DNA of 64,000 nt from Biscogniauxia marginata (taxonomy: Eukaryota; Ascomycota; Sordariomycetes; Xylariales; Xylariaceae), in assembly GCA_022695795.1 (NCBI GenBank), contig MU404058.1, positions 372,001-436,000 of the forward strand, in the 5' to 3' direction. The notes below the pieces were generated by a model. That model searched no databases and was not told the DNA's origin. It saw only the letters and a program-made list of their open reading frames with translations. Positions 23,240-34,880 of the stretch are shown here, in pieces; the first letter of the stretch is position 1, and each line of letters starts with the position of its first letter. Made by a program: the position numbers and the translations under genes.

Positions 23240-23953
23240 ATTCACCTCCAACAATAATCATCGTGTTCGCGCAGCAATGCGCAAGTGCCGGAAGCCAATG
23301 GCACAGCCAGATCCTATATTGATGGGACAAAAGATTGGACGAAGCCCATCGTCATGGCTGAATTGTCTGCGAGAAGACGAGCCGTTTCTGCAGCACAGTT
23401 GCCAAGACGGAAATGTCGCAGCTGCGTGGGCGTCGGAATGCTGCTAACCGTTGGCTGCAAGGGAGCGAAGTCGATTCAGGGGGTTGAAAGGGGGAGAGTT
23501 CCTGCAGGTGTCTAAGGTCGAGTTTGTTACAACTTGACGCGAATCAAGATTCTTGGCGGGAACGCCTACCCATCAGGAAAAATGGATCCAGCCACCAACC
23601 ATCGGCAGGAATTGGCACAAAGATCCGATATGTGGCTAGTAACAGGAGTACAGCCACATATTCATTGCGTCATTTAACATAGAGGGGCAAAGATGCTGCA
23701 GGTGAGGTCTGGTTTCTGTCAGTGTGGCTACTAAATGGAACTTTTCTGCTGATAAATGCGTCGCCGATTCAGGCCGAGACTCGGATACACTCCGGTTTCC
23801 TTAGAATACGGAAAGAGAAAAAAAGGTGACTGTTTGTATGATTTCTGAACAAGATGATGCTTCTCAGACCACCTTGATCTAAGGCCCCTATTACCTACTT
23901 GCTTCTTAATTACTTTTTCTTCTGTCGCCTAATCATCAGCGAGCAGATCCAAC
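23240..23953. other. divergent promoter region
   Basis: 714 bp between the disordered-protein gene (minus) and CFD1 (plus). No gene was seen; it should carry both promoters. Confidence 0.6.
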
Positions 23954-24959
23954 ATGTCCCTCTCAAGGATAAAGCACATTGTCCTGGTACATTCTCATAC
24001 ATCCCACCGTCCACCATCTGTACAATGCAATGGTTGAATTTGAACGCAGATACTGACTCGCATTCTTGATATAGGTTTTGTCCGGAAAGGGTGGCGTAGG
24101 TAAATCCTCGGTAACTACGCAACTGGCGCTTTCGCTGTCTCTATCGGGGCATTCTGTCGGAGTACTCGATGTCGATCTCACCGGACCTTCGATGCCGCGT
24201 ATGTTCAACATCGAAGAAGCCAAAGTAACCCAAGCTCCTGGCGGGTGGCTTCCAGTGCCCGTTCATGCAGCCGACCCTGAAGCCGGCATAGGCGAGCTAC
24301 GATGCATGAGCTTAGGGTTTCTACTACGGGGGAGAGGCGATGCGGTGGTCTGGCGGGGTCCGAAGAAGACGGCCATGATCCGCCAGTTCCTCACGGATAT
24401 TCTATGGGGAGAAATGGACTATCTTCTTATTGACACGCCGCCGGGGACGTCGGATGAGCATATCTCGCTCGCAGAAACTCTGCTGAAGGATGCGCTACCG
24501 GGACAGGTGGCCGGAGCTGTCGTGGTGACGACGCCTCAGGCCGTCGCGACAGCGGACGTGAGAAAAGAGTTGAATTTCTGCGTGAAGACCAATATACCGG
24601 TGATCGGAGTTATCGAGAACATGGCTGGGTTCGTCTGCCCGAATTGCGCCGAATGCACGGACATCTTCGGCAAGGGGGGCGGCCAAGTCATGGCGAGCGA
24701 TTTCCACGTACGCTTTCTCGGAGGTGTCCCCATTGACCCTCAGTTTGTCATGTTGGTCGAAACTGGACGACGACCGACATATCCCCAGGGAACGGTCATC
24801 AATGGCCGGGACTTCTCGGGGGCTCGGGAGAACGGCCAAGTTGCTACAAGCACCCAAGAAACCAAAGACGTGAGTTTGCTAGCGATCAAATATCAGAGCT
24901 GCTCGCTTGAGCCAATATTTAAGAAGATGACTCAGGATATTGTCTCGGCCATCGGATGA
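23954..24959 (+). CDS. CFD1: cytosolic Fe-S cluster assembly ATPase CFD1 (NUBP2), 2 exons
   Basis: A tiny first exon 23954-23986 (11 codons, [11 protein letters not shown]) is joined over an 88-bp intron (CTGAC branch) to 24075-24959, giving 305 residues. The junction makes [16 protein letters not shown], with the deviant Walker A loop GKGGVGKSS at residues 15-23. Also seen are [11 protein letters not shown] (Walker A', switch I), [12 protein letters not shown] (switch II) and the bridging Cys pair in CPNCAEC before the GKGGGQ segment. CFD1 pairs with NBP35 as the scaffold that builds 4Fe-4S clusters in the cytosol before transfer to nuclear and cytosolic targets. It lacks the N-terminal four-Cys motif of NBP35, and its length fits CFD1. 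A prediction without the short first exon would lack a proper start codon. Confidence 0.97.
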
Positions 24960-26141
24960 TAATGGGACTATCACATTCAGGCTGAGTCTTCTCCGCCTTT
25001 GGAGATAAGTGCAGCGTGAGACGGCAAAAATGATGGGAAGGCTTTGATGATATGCAGGTCGCTGTGTGTAACCCAGTCCGGCATCTGGTCAATAATTTGG
25101 CACACACCATTCCTATGGCAAGATTTTGACAACGCACGCGGAATATGCAATGCAAGGCTAGGCCTATGAGAAGCCGGGCAGGGCAGCTGGTAGATCAGGG
25201 GTATGCCAATAGTCTATGGTATCTCCAAGGCAGTAAGACGATTGAGTCGCAACAATTTGCCAAATTTTTATTTGGGGTAGACTATTGGCTACAGGAGGAT
25301 GAACTCAATAAACATATCGATATCGCAATCGCCATCGCCACATGTGATTCCGACAAAAGGCAGACACTAGGTATAACTGGATGCTACCTAGCTATCAGTA
25401 AGCCTGGATATCTTGAAGGCATCACAAGAACACAGCATCAAGGGATGCAGGTATGTAGTATACCGGTCAGCAATTGCATGCATGGATAGACTTGATATAA
25501 AACATACCTGAGTATAAGTATAAGTATAATTATATGTACTTTTTCGAGACATATCCTATATCGACTGTGCTACCTAGGAGTTCGCTGTCTGGGGTGTCAA
25601 GTAGGTACCTATGTATTTCAAGGTCGCATATGCCAAAATTTAGGTACATTTCCGTATCGCATTAAATCGAGAATCGCCTATCAGATTCGACAACGGCGCT
25701 GCCCCACAGCCCCTCTGCGGCGGGCTGGCCTGATTTCTGCCCAATGGATGGCTCAGCGAAGAAAGCCCATGCCCCATATTGGGCAAGTTGGTGACCTCAC
25801 AGCTATCAAAATCTGCATCATCCACAGGGTGACTAACGCTATACATATGTAGGTACCTATACTACGGTAGTACTGTGCAACGGGGATCAACCAAAATTTA
25901 CGTTACAGCAGGTACCTCTTTACCAGGTTCGCAGTTGTTTTCTATCGAGTCCACACTACGCATACACGCGCGCACACAATCAATTAGGTACCTACTTACA
26001 GCTTATTAGGTTAGGTATATACATTGTACACACAGCTAGTTGGTACCTACTTACACACACAGGTGTAGCTCTCTCACTGTCTCTTTTCTCTTCCTCTGCC
26101 TTGCGCCTCTGCATGTAGAAAAGAAACCTGCTTCGTCTACC
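24960..26141. other. intergenic with repeated TAGGTACCTA palindromes
   Basis: No gene is supported. The 10-base palindrome TAGGTACCTA occurs at 25602-25611, 25850-25859 and 25985-25994, with several truncated copies (GGTACCTA) nearby. A TATAAG-like simple repeat lies near 25510-25530. The right end is the SPE2 promoter. Confidence 0.65.
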
Positions 26142-26149
26142 TATAAAAA
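26142..26149 (+). promoter_or_regulatory. probable TATA box of the SAM decarboxylase gene
   Basis: TATAAAAA lies about 1 kb upstream of the SPE2 start codon, within a pyrimidine-rich promoter-like stretch. If used, it implies an unusually long leader. That it is the active box is inference. Confidence 0.45.
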
Positions 26150-26518
26150 TCTCTCACCGAAACTTCGGAACTCTTTTTTTTTTTTCTGATTCGTGCATTT
26201 CACCCAATAAATCAACGAGGTAGGTATGCAAAGAAAACATATTTCACATCTGCACTACTTGTGAAGGAATAGAAGAAAAAAACTTTTCTGTGAATGAACA
26301 ATTGCTGACTCGAAATCTGATTATATTTATAGTCGGCCCTGTCACACGACACACTCGAATCTTTTCTCCTCAACTCCAGCAATCGCACGAGACAATTCCC
26401 ATGCCAAACAGAAATTGATCTCCCCTTATACAACATCGCACACGTACGTATTGCTTGTTGGCAACTCGACTTGGCTGCAGCAGAAACAATCTCGCTACAA
26501 TTGCCTTTCCGGCCTTCC

Positions 26519-26566
26519 ATGAGCCCGGCAGACTTGCTACGCTTCCTGTCCAAGCCCGCAAAGTAA
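26519..26566 (+). promoter_or_regulatory. candidate upstream ORF in the SPE2 leader
   Basis: An ATG at 26519 opens a 15-codon frame (MSPADLLRFLSKPAK) ending at 26564-26566. After it no ATG occurs on the plus strand for about 590 bases until the SPE2 start at 27156. The uORF stop overlaps a good donor (gtaagc at 26563); with a CTAAT branch and acceptor at 26691-26692 it would form a 130-bp leader intron, which would change only the last codons (to AKPR). SAM decarboxylase mRNAs of mammals and plants carry polyamine-responsive uORFs; this peptide is unrelated to those, so a similar role is inference. Confidence 0.5.
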
Positions 26567-27155
26567 GCCACAACTCGGGTCTCGATCTTTCACCTATCTT
26601 ATAATTCTGAAGGGCGAGAAGAAGAACAGATAGAGAGAAGGGAGAACAGAACTTCTACTTACGCACCTGCTAATCCTATATCCTCCCGCTAGGCCACGAT
26701 AACACCCGCCTCGAGAATATCAGATCGAGAATACCGCGTTCGCCTCCCTTTGCCCCCCAACACCCCTCGACCATAATCGCAGATATCCTCGTCTGCTAGG
26801 TCCGATACTCCACCACAGGTATCGGTGTCTGCCAGAACGAGGCCCTCAACTTGCCGTCACAATTCCTTGGTCAAAGGACTTCTTCCTCCCCCTCCGAGGC
26901 CGACCTCCCTAACGTCCCCTTCGTGAGACGTTAAGACAATCTATATCCGCCATTGCAGCTGGCTCCGCCAGCATTTATATCCTCCCACCGATCTGTGGGC
27001 CTACTCTCTCAAACGGACGCCGCAAGGTTCGTTTGGGTGGCAGTCAGTGCTCCGCAGCAGCAGCCACAGCACCATATCTGCAGTTATATCTCCGACTTTG
27101 ACGACCGCCGTCTCCCTCGACCGGCCGCAGTGCCCTGCGCAAACCCCGTACGGAG

Positions 27156-28795
27156 ATGGTCAACCTTGAAGTCCCCACCAATTACACGTTCTCGCCATCT
27201 GAGGGTACGCCTCACTTGACGATCAATCATGAAGTCGCTGCAGATCTAGATTCCAGCAGTGCCTTTGAAGGTGAGTCTGCTTCGACCTGGTCTATGCTGG
27301 ATTCTTCTTAACACTTCACATAGGGCCCGAGAAGCTGCTCGAGGTATGGTTTGCGCCCAGCCCCGAGTCCCTCCCTAGGGGCGTTAAAGAGAACGGGCTG
27401 AAGGCCGTCTCCCATGAGACTTGGGTTGGCATGCTTGACATGGTCAATTGCAAGATCCTCTCCATCCTCGAGGCTGAGCACATGGACGCATACCTACTTT
27501 CCGAGTCCAGCATGTTTGTGTTTCCACACAAGCTCATCCTGAAGACCTGCGGTACCACCACGCTGCTCCTTGGTCTCCATAGACTTTTACGCATTGCTGC
27601 CGAGCATGCCGGATTCCCATTCCATAACGCCAAGTCCCTGGATGACATTCACGCCGCTGCTTCCCCCCATCGAGTATTTTATTCGCGGAAGAACTTCCTC
27701 TTTCCCGATAAGCAGCGTGGGCCCCACCGTAGCTGGAAGCAGGAAGTCAAGTATCTCGATGACATGTTTGAAGGAGGGAGTGCCTATATGGTGGGCAAGA
27801 TGAACGGCGATCATTGGTACTTGTATATCACTTCGCCGGAGATGGCTTTAACCCCGCCTCGTACTCCCGTCGAGGACAAGACTTCCACGGTTCCAGCCAG
27901 CACGTTCAAGATCCCCATCGGTCTGGCTTCTAGCGTGGGCAGCAAAGTTGAGAGCAACGACGAGACCCTTGAGATCTTGATGACGGACCTCGACCCTGAG
28001 AACGCGAAGAAGTTCTACCTGGAGAACGCGAGTGCGGTCGCGAACTCCAGGCTTTCTACGCAGGCTCAGGAAGCACGCCAGATGGCGGTGGACAGTCTCG
28101 GCGACTTATCGGGGAGTACCGCTACAATCAAGACTATGAGTACGGTTGATAGTGTTAGTGACGACCCATTTGATGTCTTCGATAATGGCAGTGACTCAGA
28201 CCTCCACGGCTCGTACACCCCCCTGTCTGAGCAGGTCGATACTGAATACCTTACTACTGAGGGCCACGCACTTGGTACAGTGGTGTCCAATGCCTGCGGG
28301 CTCTCGGACGTGTACCCGTGCTCCAAGTACCCGGATTCTCGCATTGATGCATACCTCTTCTCTCCGTGCGGCTTCTCGGCCAATGGCATCATTCCCGCTC
28401 CACAGAAACTCGATGGTGATGAAGGTGTGAGGGCGACTCACTACTTCACTGTCCACGTGACCCCCGAGCCCGACTGTTCTTTCGCTTCGTTTGAAACTAA
28501 TGTTCCAGGCGGGCAAAATGGTCGCGAGACCTCGGAGATCATCGAGCATGTAGTTGAGATCTTCAAACCCGGTCGCTTCAGTGTCACCCTTTTTGAAGCC
28601 AAGTCCACCCATGCATACGAGGGTGCCGAAATACCGATGGGAGTTGGTCGCATCAAGCGCATGGAGAAGATCAATGGGTATCGTCGGATCGACCGTATCG
28701 TTCACGACTTCGACGATTACGAACTTATCTTTCGATTCTATGAGCGTGAGGATTGGACTGGTGGGAGCGGGGCTCGCGTTGGAGAGGATATGTAG
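27156..28795 (+). CDS. SPE2: S-adenosylmethionine decarboxylase proenzyme, 2 exons
   Basis: Exons 27156-27270 and 27324-28795 (53-bp intron) give 528 residues. The enzyme makes decarboxylated SAM, the aminopropyl donor for spermidine and spermine, in the cytosol. The proenzyme self-cleaves to form a pyruvoyl group: the site is in YLLSESSMF, between Glu99 and Ser100. The catalytic Cys of LKTCGTT is at 114, the same 14-residue spacing as in the human enzyme. EGPEKLLEVWF near residue 40 is the usual N-terminal motif. The protein is much longer than the animal enzyme because of a Ser/Asp-rich insertion (about 200-300), as is common in filamentous fungi. The long leader with a uORF suggests translational control. 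Confidence 0.97.
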
Positions 28796-29986
28796 AACAC
28801 TATACGACTCCGTCGCTGAACCAGCCACCTGACTTCGATTTAAGTTCTCATCTATATTACCAGTTGTTCCAATCAGTTAACGAGAGAAACCAAGCTCAGC
28901 TACAGGGGAGGGACTGGCTACGTCTGGTCTGATGGAATTTCCTTTCGACGCATTCGTTTACCCTTCATTTACTACTGGTTGTACCTACTCAACCATTAAT
29001 ACACTCATTCACCTTTAACCAACCAACGTGCAACATGACATATGTAAACCTTGTTAATAACACTGTCTCACTTATAAAATTAGGTTCTGGTAAGAGCGAG
29101 AAACACCAGGTTGAAGAACGGAACTTACCATAATCCCTAGCGACAGAGCACAGGTTATCTCCTACTTGTGGTACTAATCATCGGAACACTGGGTATCCGG
29201 CCATTATCAACATACACATTATTTCGCATTCGTTCATTTTCTTCCCGTTTCGTTCCTCAAAACAAAGTTGGTGTGATGGATCATATATGTCGGATTATTC
29301 CTTTGAATTGGATGGGAACTTGTATTCCAGGCCAGTGTGTGATACCTAAGGAGGCATTGCAGAATACCTTTGGCTTTACCCCTGTGTAAAGCCTTCCTAC
29401 CTACTAGGAACTTTGGGTTTGGCGTGGTCATAGTCACCGTCCACGTACCTAGGTAGGTATGCTGTTAATCTCCCATGACAGCTACGACGACTTGGGGAGA
29501 GCTCGTGCCTTCATTTGGGTTGATATTTGTAGCACCCTCAACCTAAGAGTAGTGAAGTTGCGGCCGAACAGTGAATAGGGAGCTTATTTGGCCCTTTCCC
29601 CTTAGAGCAACCTGACTCAATATCGGATGTACCAAGAAGGTAGCACCTTTCACTCGGTTTCTAAAACGTCACTTCTAAGCTAGGTATTTGCTCAAGATGG
29701 TGACGACACGCAGGAGTTTCCAGATCTTTGCCCGTGACTACTTAAGGCAAGTCTACCATCACATACCCACACTTATTATCATCTCGCCCAGGTCTGAACT
29801 CTTCGTCCTATTTTCCCCGGCACTCATCCCATCTCGAGACGTCTACCTAGCTCAGCTACCTAGGTACCCGTCTTCTCTCTTCTTCCTCTCTCCACATACA
29901 ACCCAACCAACCAACCAACCCGTCAATCTTCTTCTACTCTACTCAACAATCATTCAATTGCCAAGAATTCCCTCCCCCCATTCATC
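28796..29986. other. intergenic, no gene seen
   Basis: The SPE2 3' region and the promoter of the small secreted-protein gene. It holds pyrimidine-rich runs, a CCAA repeat near 29905-29920 and CCTAGGTA-type strings near 29445 and 29865. No gene is supported. Confidence 0.6.
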
Positions 29987-30753
29987 ATGCAGCTGACGAC
30001 CGTCTTGCTGGGCCTCGTCGGGGCGGCGGCGGCAACGCCCTTCCGCGGCAAGGACCGCTTCCTCCTGCCGCCGCGACAGGAGAGCAGCAACACGCCCGAC
30101 CTGTATCTCTGCTCGAACCCCGACTTCAACAAGGACTGCGTCGGCTGCGCCTGCGAGAGACTCGCGAACCTGACCACGGCCGTCGGGTACTCGGGTCCGC
30201 CCTGCTGTATGTGTATCGTTTCACTTATGCTCAATAGTCCCTACACGGACTTGTCTACACCTTTACCGCTCTCCCCGTTCACTTGCTTCCACACTGGTGG
30301 TGTAGATATGTTGGACTGACGCATGCTTCTCCCTTCTGGGGGGGATCCTTAGTTCCTCTCCCTGATGATCTCCGCGTGGGAAATCCGCAGGGCGTCTCGT
30401 CGGCACGTTCGTACTCGCAGTGGAACTGTACTCTGTACGAGTAAGTAAACTTTCTATTCCTCTCTTATTCCTCTCTTCATCTTCCATTTGTTCTCTCCTG
30501 GGCCTCTGCTTGTTTCTATGGCCATGTAGGTATGCAACGTATGAAATACATTTCTTCTTCTTCTTTACTCTTTTATATTCTGTGTAGCGAGTCCTCTAGA
30601 TTGATTGGGGACTGATATCTCTCTAGCAATGCCCTCTGCGAGAATACCGGCCCTGGGTCTATCCTCACCATTCCCCCAGGCCCTCCTGGTCTGACCAGCC
30701 TCGGCGACTTTGATGATCGCGCCGTGGCGTATCGATGCTATACCCTTCCATAG
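29987..30753 (+). CDS. small secreted cysteine-rich protein, 3 exons
   Basis: Exons 29987-30206, 30353-30440 and 30627-30753 give 144 residues. Residues 1-16 form a signal peptide (MQLTTVLLGLVGAAAA). The mature protein has eight Cys: LYLCSN, DCVGCAC, PPC, WNCTLYDNALC and YRC near the end. Intron 1 (146 bp, CTGAC branch, acceptor ccttag) and intron 2 (186 bp) were placed so that the Cys spacing reads through; a nearer acceptor at the gcag by 30390 would break the frame. The layout of an early Cys, a CTLYDNALC core, a Pro/Gly loop and a final AYRCY is shared with small secreted fungal proteins of unknown role, some listed as candidate effectors. Function cannot be inferred from sequence. Four disulfides are possible. 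Confidence 0.8.
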
Positions 30754-32312
30754 ATCATCATCTTTGGCGTCCTCATGCCTAGTCAGATACTACCTCAGAC
30801 TGAAGGCTATATGATGGAGAGACTTTTAGATGATATCCAGCTATCTCGGTGGCTTCATGGTTGTGCATAGGGGAATTAATATCCTGTAGCAGTTTCTCAT
30901 GGGTGACAAGGACGTACTAATATACGTATAAGTGGTGGATGGATGCAGGAATATTACATGTGTTGACGCACAATGCGAGTCGGAGGTCACAGCAGAATCA
31001 GGTATCTATATTAGGATGTCACTTGTGGACTATAAGGTTTCACGACACACTCGCTGTCGCTCATCTTTCGCGGCAAGGTATTTCATTAATTCAATCCATT
31101 TTGTTTTCTCCCTGCTGTTTCCAGCTCGCAATTAGTGTTTAGAATGTCTTCCTAAGCCATTAGTGACCTATCTAACAACGTCAAAGGCCCGATAATCATC
31201 CAAGCTACATATGAGGCAGAGTCGCAACATATTAAAAGCTTTGTGCATGTCAACTGTCTGGCCCATGGATGTATTGATATATGTTTAATCCCATCCCAAG
31301 TGCCCCTTCTTAAACTTGATAACATACTACTCATTCGCAAACCAAGAAAAACCCCTATACACCTGTCCTTGCATACCTGACTTATACTTTAGTGAACTAT
31401 CTTCAACCATGTGCCAACATCAACCAGGGTGAAATACTACGCGAAGGCCCTTTCTAACTCTTAGTGCATGCGCCTATGTGTGGATCTGACGCGCAGCTAA
31501 TTCCTCATATTCATTACAGAGCAACGTGTATGCCTTACGAATATATTACGGTTTCAAGAACACTCATCCATTGATTCGTGTACCTTGGTCTATCATCGTC
31601 ATTAGAGATGATTTCATTATTAAGGTCAACCTTCAACCTTTCGCATTCCCTTATAGGATACTATACATGCCAAGGCGGGGCATGATTTGTACGAATAGTT
31701 CTTGGGTGCTCAACCGTGTATATAGCTGATAGGACTTGCGCGTGACGATTGCAGCCCAAGATGACTAAATTATAAAACTAATAACACCAAGGGGACCAGT
31801 TTGTCAGTACCTGAAGTCCGATCATTGGAGACGCCGGGTCCCCGGGGAATGCAGTAAGAGCCCGAATGCCGTGTCAATCCGCGATCTCCACCTCCCCGGA
31901 GCCAGTTAGAATATATACCCACCGGCAACGTATCAAATCGAAATAGGTTTTGCTCGTGATGAGTGACATCAGGCATTTGGGTACGATTTAACCGGTGCCT
32001 AACCAGGTCATAATTACATTGCTGTCCCGACATTTTGCATTCTCTTCTGCCTATTATTACTGCTCGTTATTGTTGACATGTGCGAATGGCTTACAACGCT
32101 TGTATTTGAACTATAAGTATAAGTGAGCCCCTTGGAGACGTTTCCCACTCGTGAGTTCCACGGTTCTGGGAGCTAGGTTCGAGAAGAAGTCCAAGAAAAT
32201 TACGAATTCAAAGGACCAGATCCTGGATGCGGGAAGGCTTCTCATGTAAGCAGGTTCGTAGGCTGCTATACTGACCTGGGTATACGGACACGAGGTTGTG
32301 TTAAAATTCAAG
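30754..32312. other. intergenic, no gene seen
   Basis: AT-rich, with short frames on both strands that lack any family feature, including a minus-strand frame at 31770-32033. The right end is the tubulin promoter. Confidence 0.55.
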
Positions 32313-34131
32313 ATGCGTGAGATAGTAAGTCCTCCTCTCTGAGGTTTCATTACCAGAATTCTCCTAGAACCTCAACGGGTTTTGAGGGCTCAGCACCCTT
32401 TTTGGTAATCTGGACTCTAAGCTAATTTGACCTCGTGTGCTTCGATAGATACATCTATCAACAGGCCAATGCGTAAGAAGTCCATATCATCGCCCAGCTT
32501 TAATGAAGAGGCTGAAGTATTAAATCAATGTCCAGGGGAACCAAATCGGCTCCGCTTTCTGGTACGTGTCATTCGATACGATATGGACCCCTCACAATCG
32601 ACTTGTCGTGTCAAGAGAAATCCTAACTCAAGGTACAGGAAGACCATTGCAGGAGAACATGGCCTCGACACAAACGGGACATATCATGGAACAAATTCAC
32701 TCCAGCAGGAGCGTATCGGGGTTTACTTCAACGAGGTTCGTTCCGTTCTCCTCCTATCCAGTTCTTGAAGTCTTGTTGCCTTCCCTTGCGCTCACTCTAC
32801 TTTATGCTTTAGGCATACAGTCGGAAATACGTCCCCCGCGCCATCCTGATCGACCTAGAGCCTGGGACGATGGACGCCGTCAAGTCCGGTCCGTTTCGCA
32901 ACATGTTCCGGCCAGATAACTTCGTGTACGGACAAACCAGCGCAGCGAACAACTGGGCAAAGGGCCACTACACCGAGGGTGCCGACCTCGTTGACGAGGT
33001 AATGGACGTGGTGCGGCGGGAATCTGAAGTGTGCGACTCGCTGCAGGGCTTCCAGATCACGCAGTCGCTCGGGGGCGGCACGGGCGCCGGGCTGGGGACG
33101 CTGCTGCTGTCCAAGGTGCGCGAGGAGTTCCCCGACCGCGTCATGGCGACGTACTCGGTGATCCCGTCGCCCAAGGTCTCGGACACGGTGGTCGAGCCGT
33201 ACAACGCGACGCTGTCGATCCACCAGCTCGTCGAGAACGCCGACGAGACCTTCTGCATCGACAACGAGGCGCTGTACGACATTTGCAACCGCACGCTCAA
33301 GCTCGCGAACCCGTCGTACCCGGACCTCAACCGCCTCGTGTCGTCCGTCATGTCGGGCATCTCGACGTCGCTCAGATTCCCGGGACAGCTTAACTCGGAC
33401 CTGCGCAAGCTCGCCGTCAACATGATACCCTTCCCGAGACTGCACTTCTTCATGGTCGGCTTTGCCCCCCTGACGAGTAGTATGCCTGGCGCGAGGGCGT
33501 TCCTGCGGCAGTCGGCGCAGGGGCTCGCGCAGGAAATGTTCGACCCGCGGAACATGATGGCCGCTTGCGATTTCAGGAATGGGCGGTTCCTTACTTGCTC
33601 GGCGATTTTGTAAGTGCGCTCTCTACTGTCATTACGACACTAGATCGGATTGATCCGTGTCGCATAATTCATCTTCTTCCGATGGGATGTTTCGACAGGG
33701 TGCTAACAATACCAACTATCTCGCCCCACAGCCGCGGCCGGATATCCTCGCGCGAAGTCGAGGACCAGATCCGGAGCATCCAGAGCCGGCACTCGTCGCT
33801 GTTCGTTGACTGGATCCCGGAGAACATCCAGACGACGCTGTGCGCGGTGCCGCCCAAGGGGCAGAGCCTGTCGGCGACGTTCGTGGGCAACACGACGGCG
33901 CTGCAGGAGATCCTCAAGCGCGTCGGCGAGCAGTTCGCGGCCATGTTCCGGCGCCGCGCCTTCATCCACTGGTACACGAGCGAGGGCATGGACGAGATGG
34001 AGTTCTCCGAGGCCGAGTCCAACATGAACGACCTCATCGCCGAGTACCAGCAGTACCAGCACGCCAGCGCCGCCGACGCTGACGACAACGACTACGAGTA
34101 CACGTCGGACGACCTCGATTTGGTGTATTGA
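32313..34131 (+). CDS. beta-tubulin, divergent paralogue, 6 exons
   Basis: Exons 32313-32324, 32449-32472, 32536-32561, 32639-32735, 32813-33609 and 33732-34131 give 451 residues. The first three exons are only 12, 24 and 26 bases and encode [12 protein letters not shown] and GNQIGSAFW, the classic ascomycete beta-tubulin micro-exons. The MREI autoregulation motif, the GTP signature GGGTGAG (141-147) and [20 protein letters not shown] are intact. It forms alpha-beta dimers in microtubules. It differs from main beta-tubulins at many usually fixed sites (for example SSAARNN-like changes near residue 95-100 and a SMPGARAFL loop near 275). Position 167 is Tyr instead of Phe, while Glu198, Phe200 and Leu240 are kept. 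The tail is DLDLVY, ending in Tyr. It is probably the second beta-tubulin gene, with a specialised role; which named paralogue it is cannot be settled here. Confidence 0.95.
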
Positions 34132-34880
34132 GAGCGAGGCGGGCGGAGTAAAAAGGATGGGTCATTTTTTGAGGGGGAACGGGGGGGGAGAGTTGCATTT
34201 AAGCATGGGCGGCGATTTGGGGTATAAGTACGGGTTTAGGATTTCTTTTCGTTGTTTGATTGATTGGTCTGGTCTATTCGAGTCTCCTACCCACTTCGCA
34301 ACGTAGTTATTTTGGGATATTTGGCTTGGGAATCGGGAGTGGAATGGAACAGGCTTCAGAATTCATTGGATCAAAAGATATATACTATGGAAGATCAATA
34401 TGATGGTCTCTAAGAATCTCACTATGGCCGATGGCATTTCGTATTAATTACCTATGACAGTGCCTGTCACGGAGTCATGAGCTGCAGTATGAGGAGAACG
34501 ACTGGCTTGGAAGAAATGGTAGTGAAACGTTATGTATCGGACCTAGGAACGGGTGGCCCAAGGGAAACCCCTGTAGGGCTGAGCCGTTCAGCTGCATATA
34601 CGCGGTGCCTATTACCTATTAGAAGAGGGGTTCAACAACCATTTTCTCCCTAGGTAACTACAATAGTCATTTGTAAGGGCATGCGAATAGGGGCACTGCT
34701 GCAACTACTGCTTGAGGAATTTTCGAATTACAATATTCCCTTTCAGACGCGTCCTGACGATTTATTTATAGTCTGACTTAAATCCCACCTCGTATCTTCG
34801 GGGTCTCATAAACTTGAGTCAAAAGAAATACTTACTTCTGGTATTCAGTCTGACGGCACTGGCTTCATCACCGCAGAACA
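34132..34880. other. intergenic, no gene seen
   Basis: The tubulin 3' region, starting with a G-rich run near 34165-34190, and the promoter of the next plus-strand gene. Confidence 0.6.

Noticed and set aside
31770..32033. 87-codon minus-strand frame with an ATG
   Set aside because: No recognisable motif, low coding character and no splice partners.
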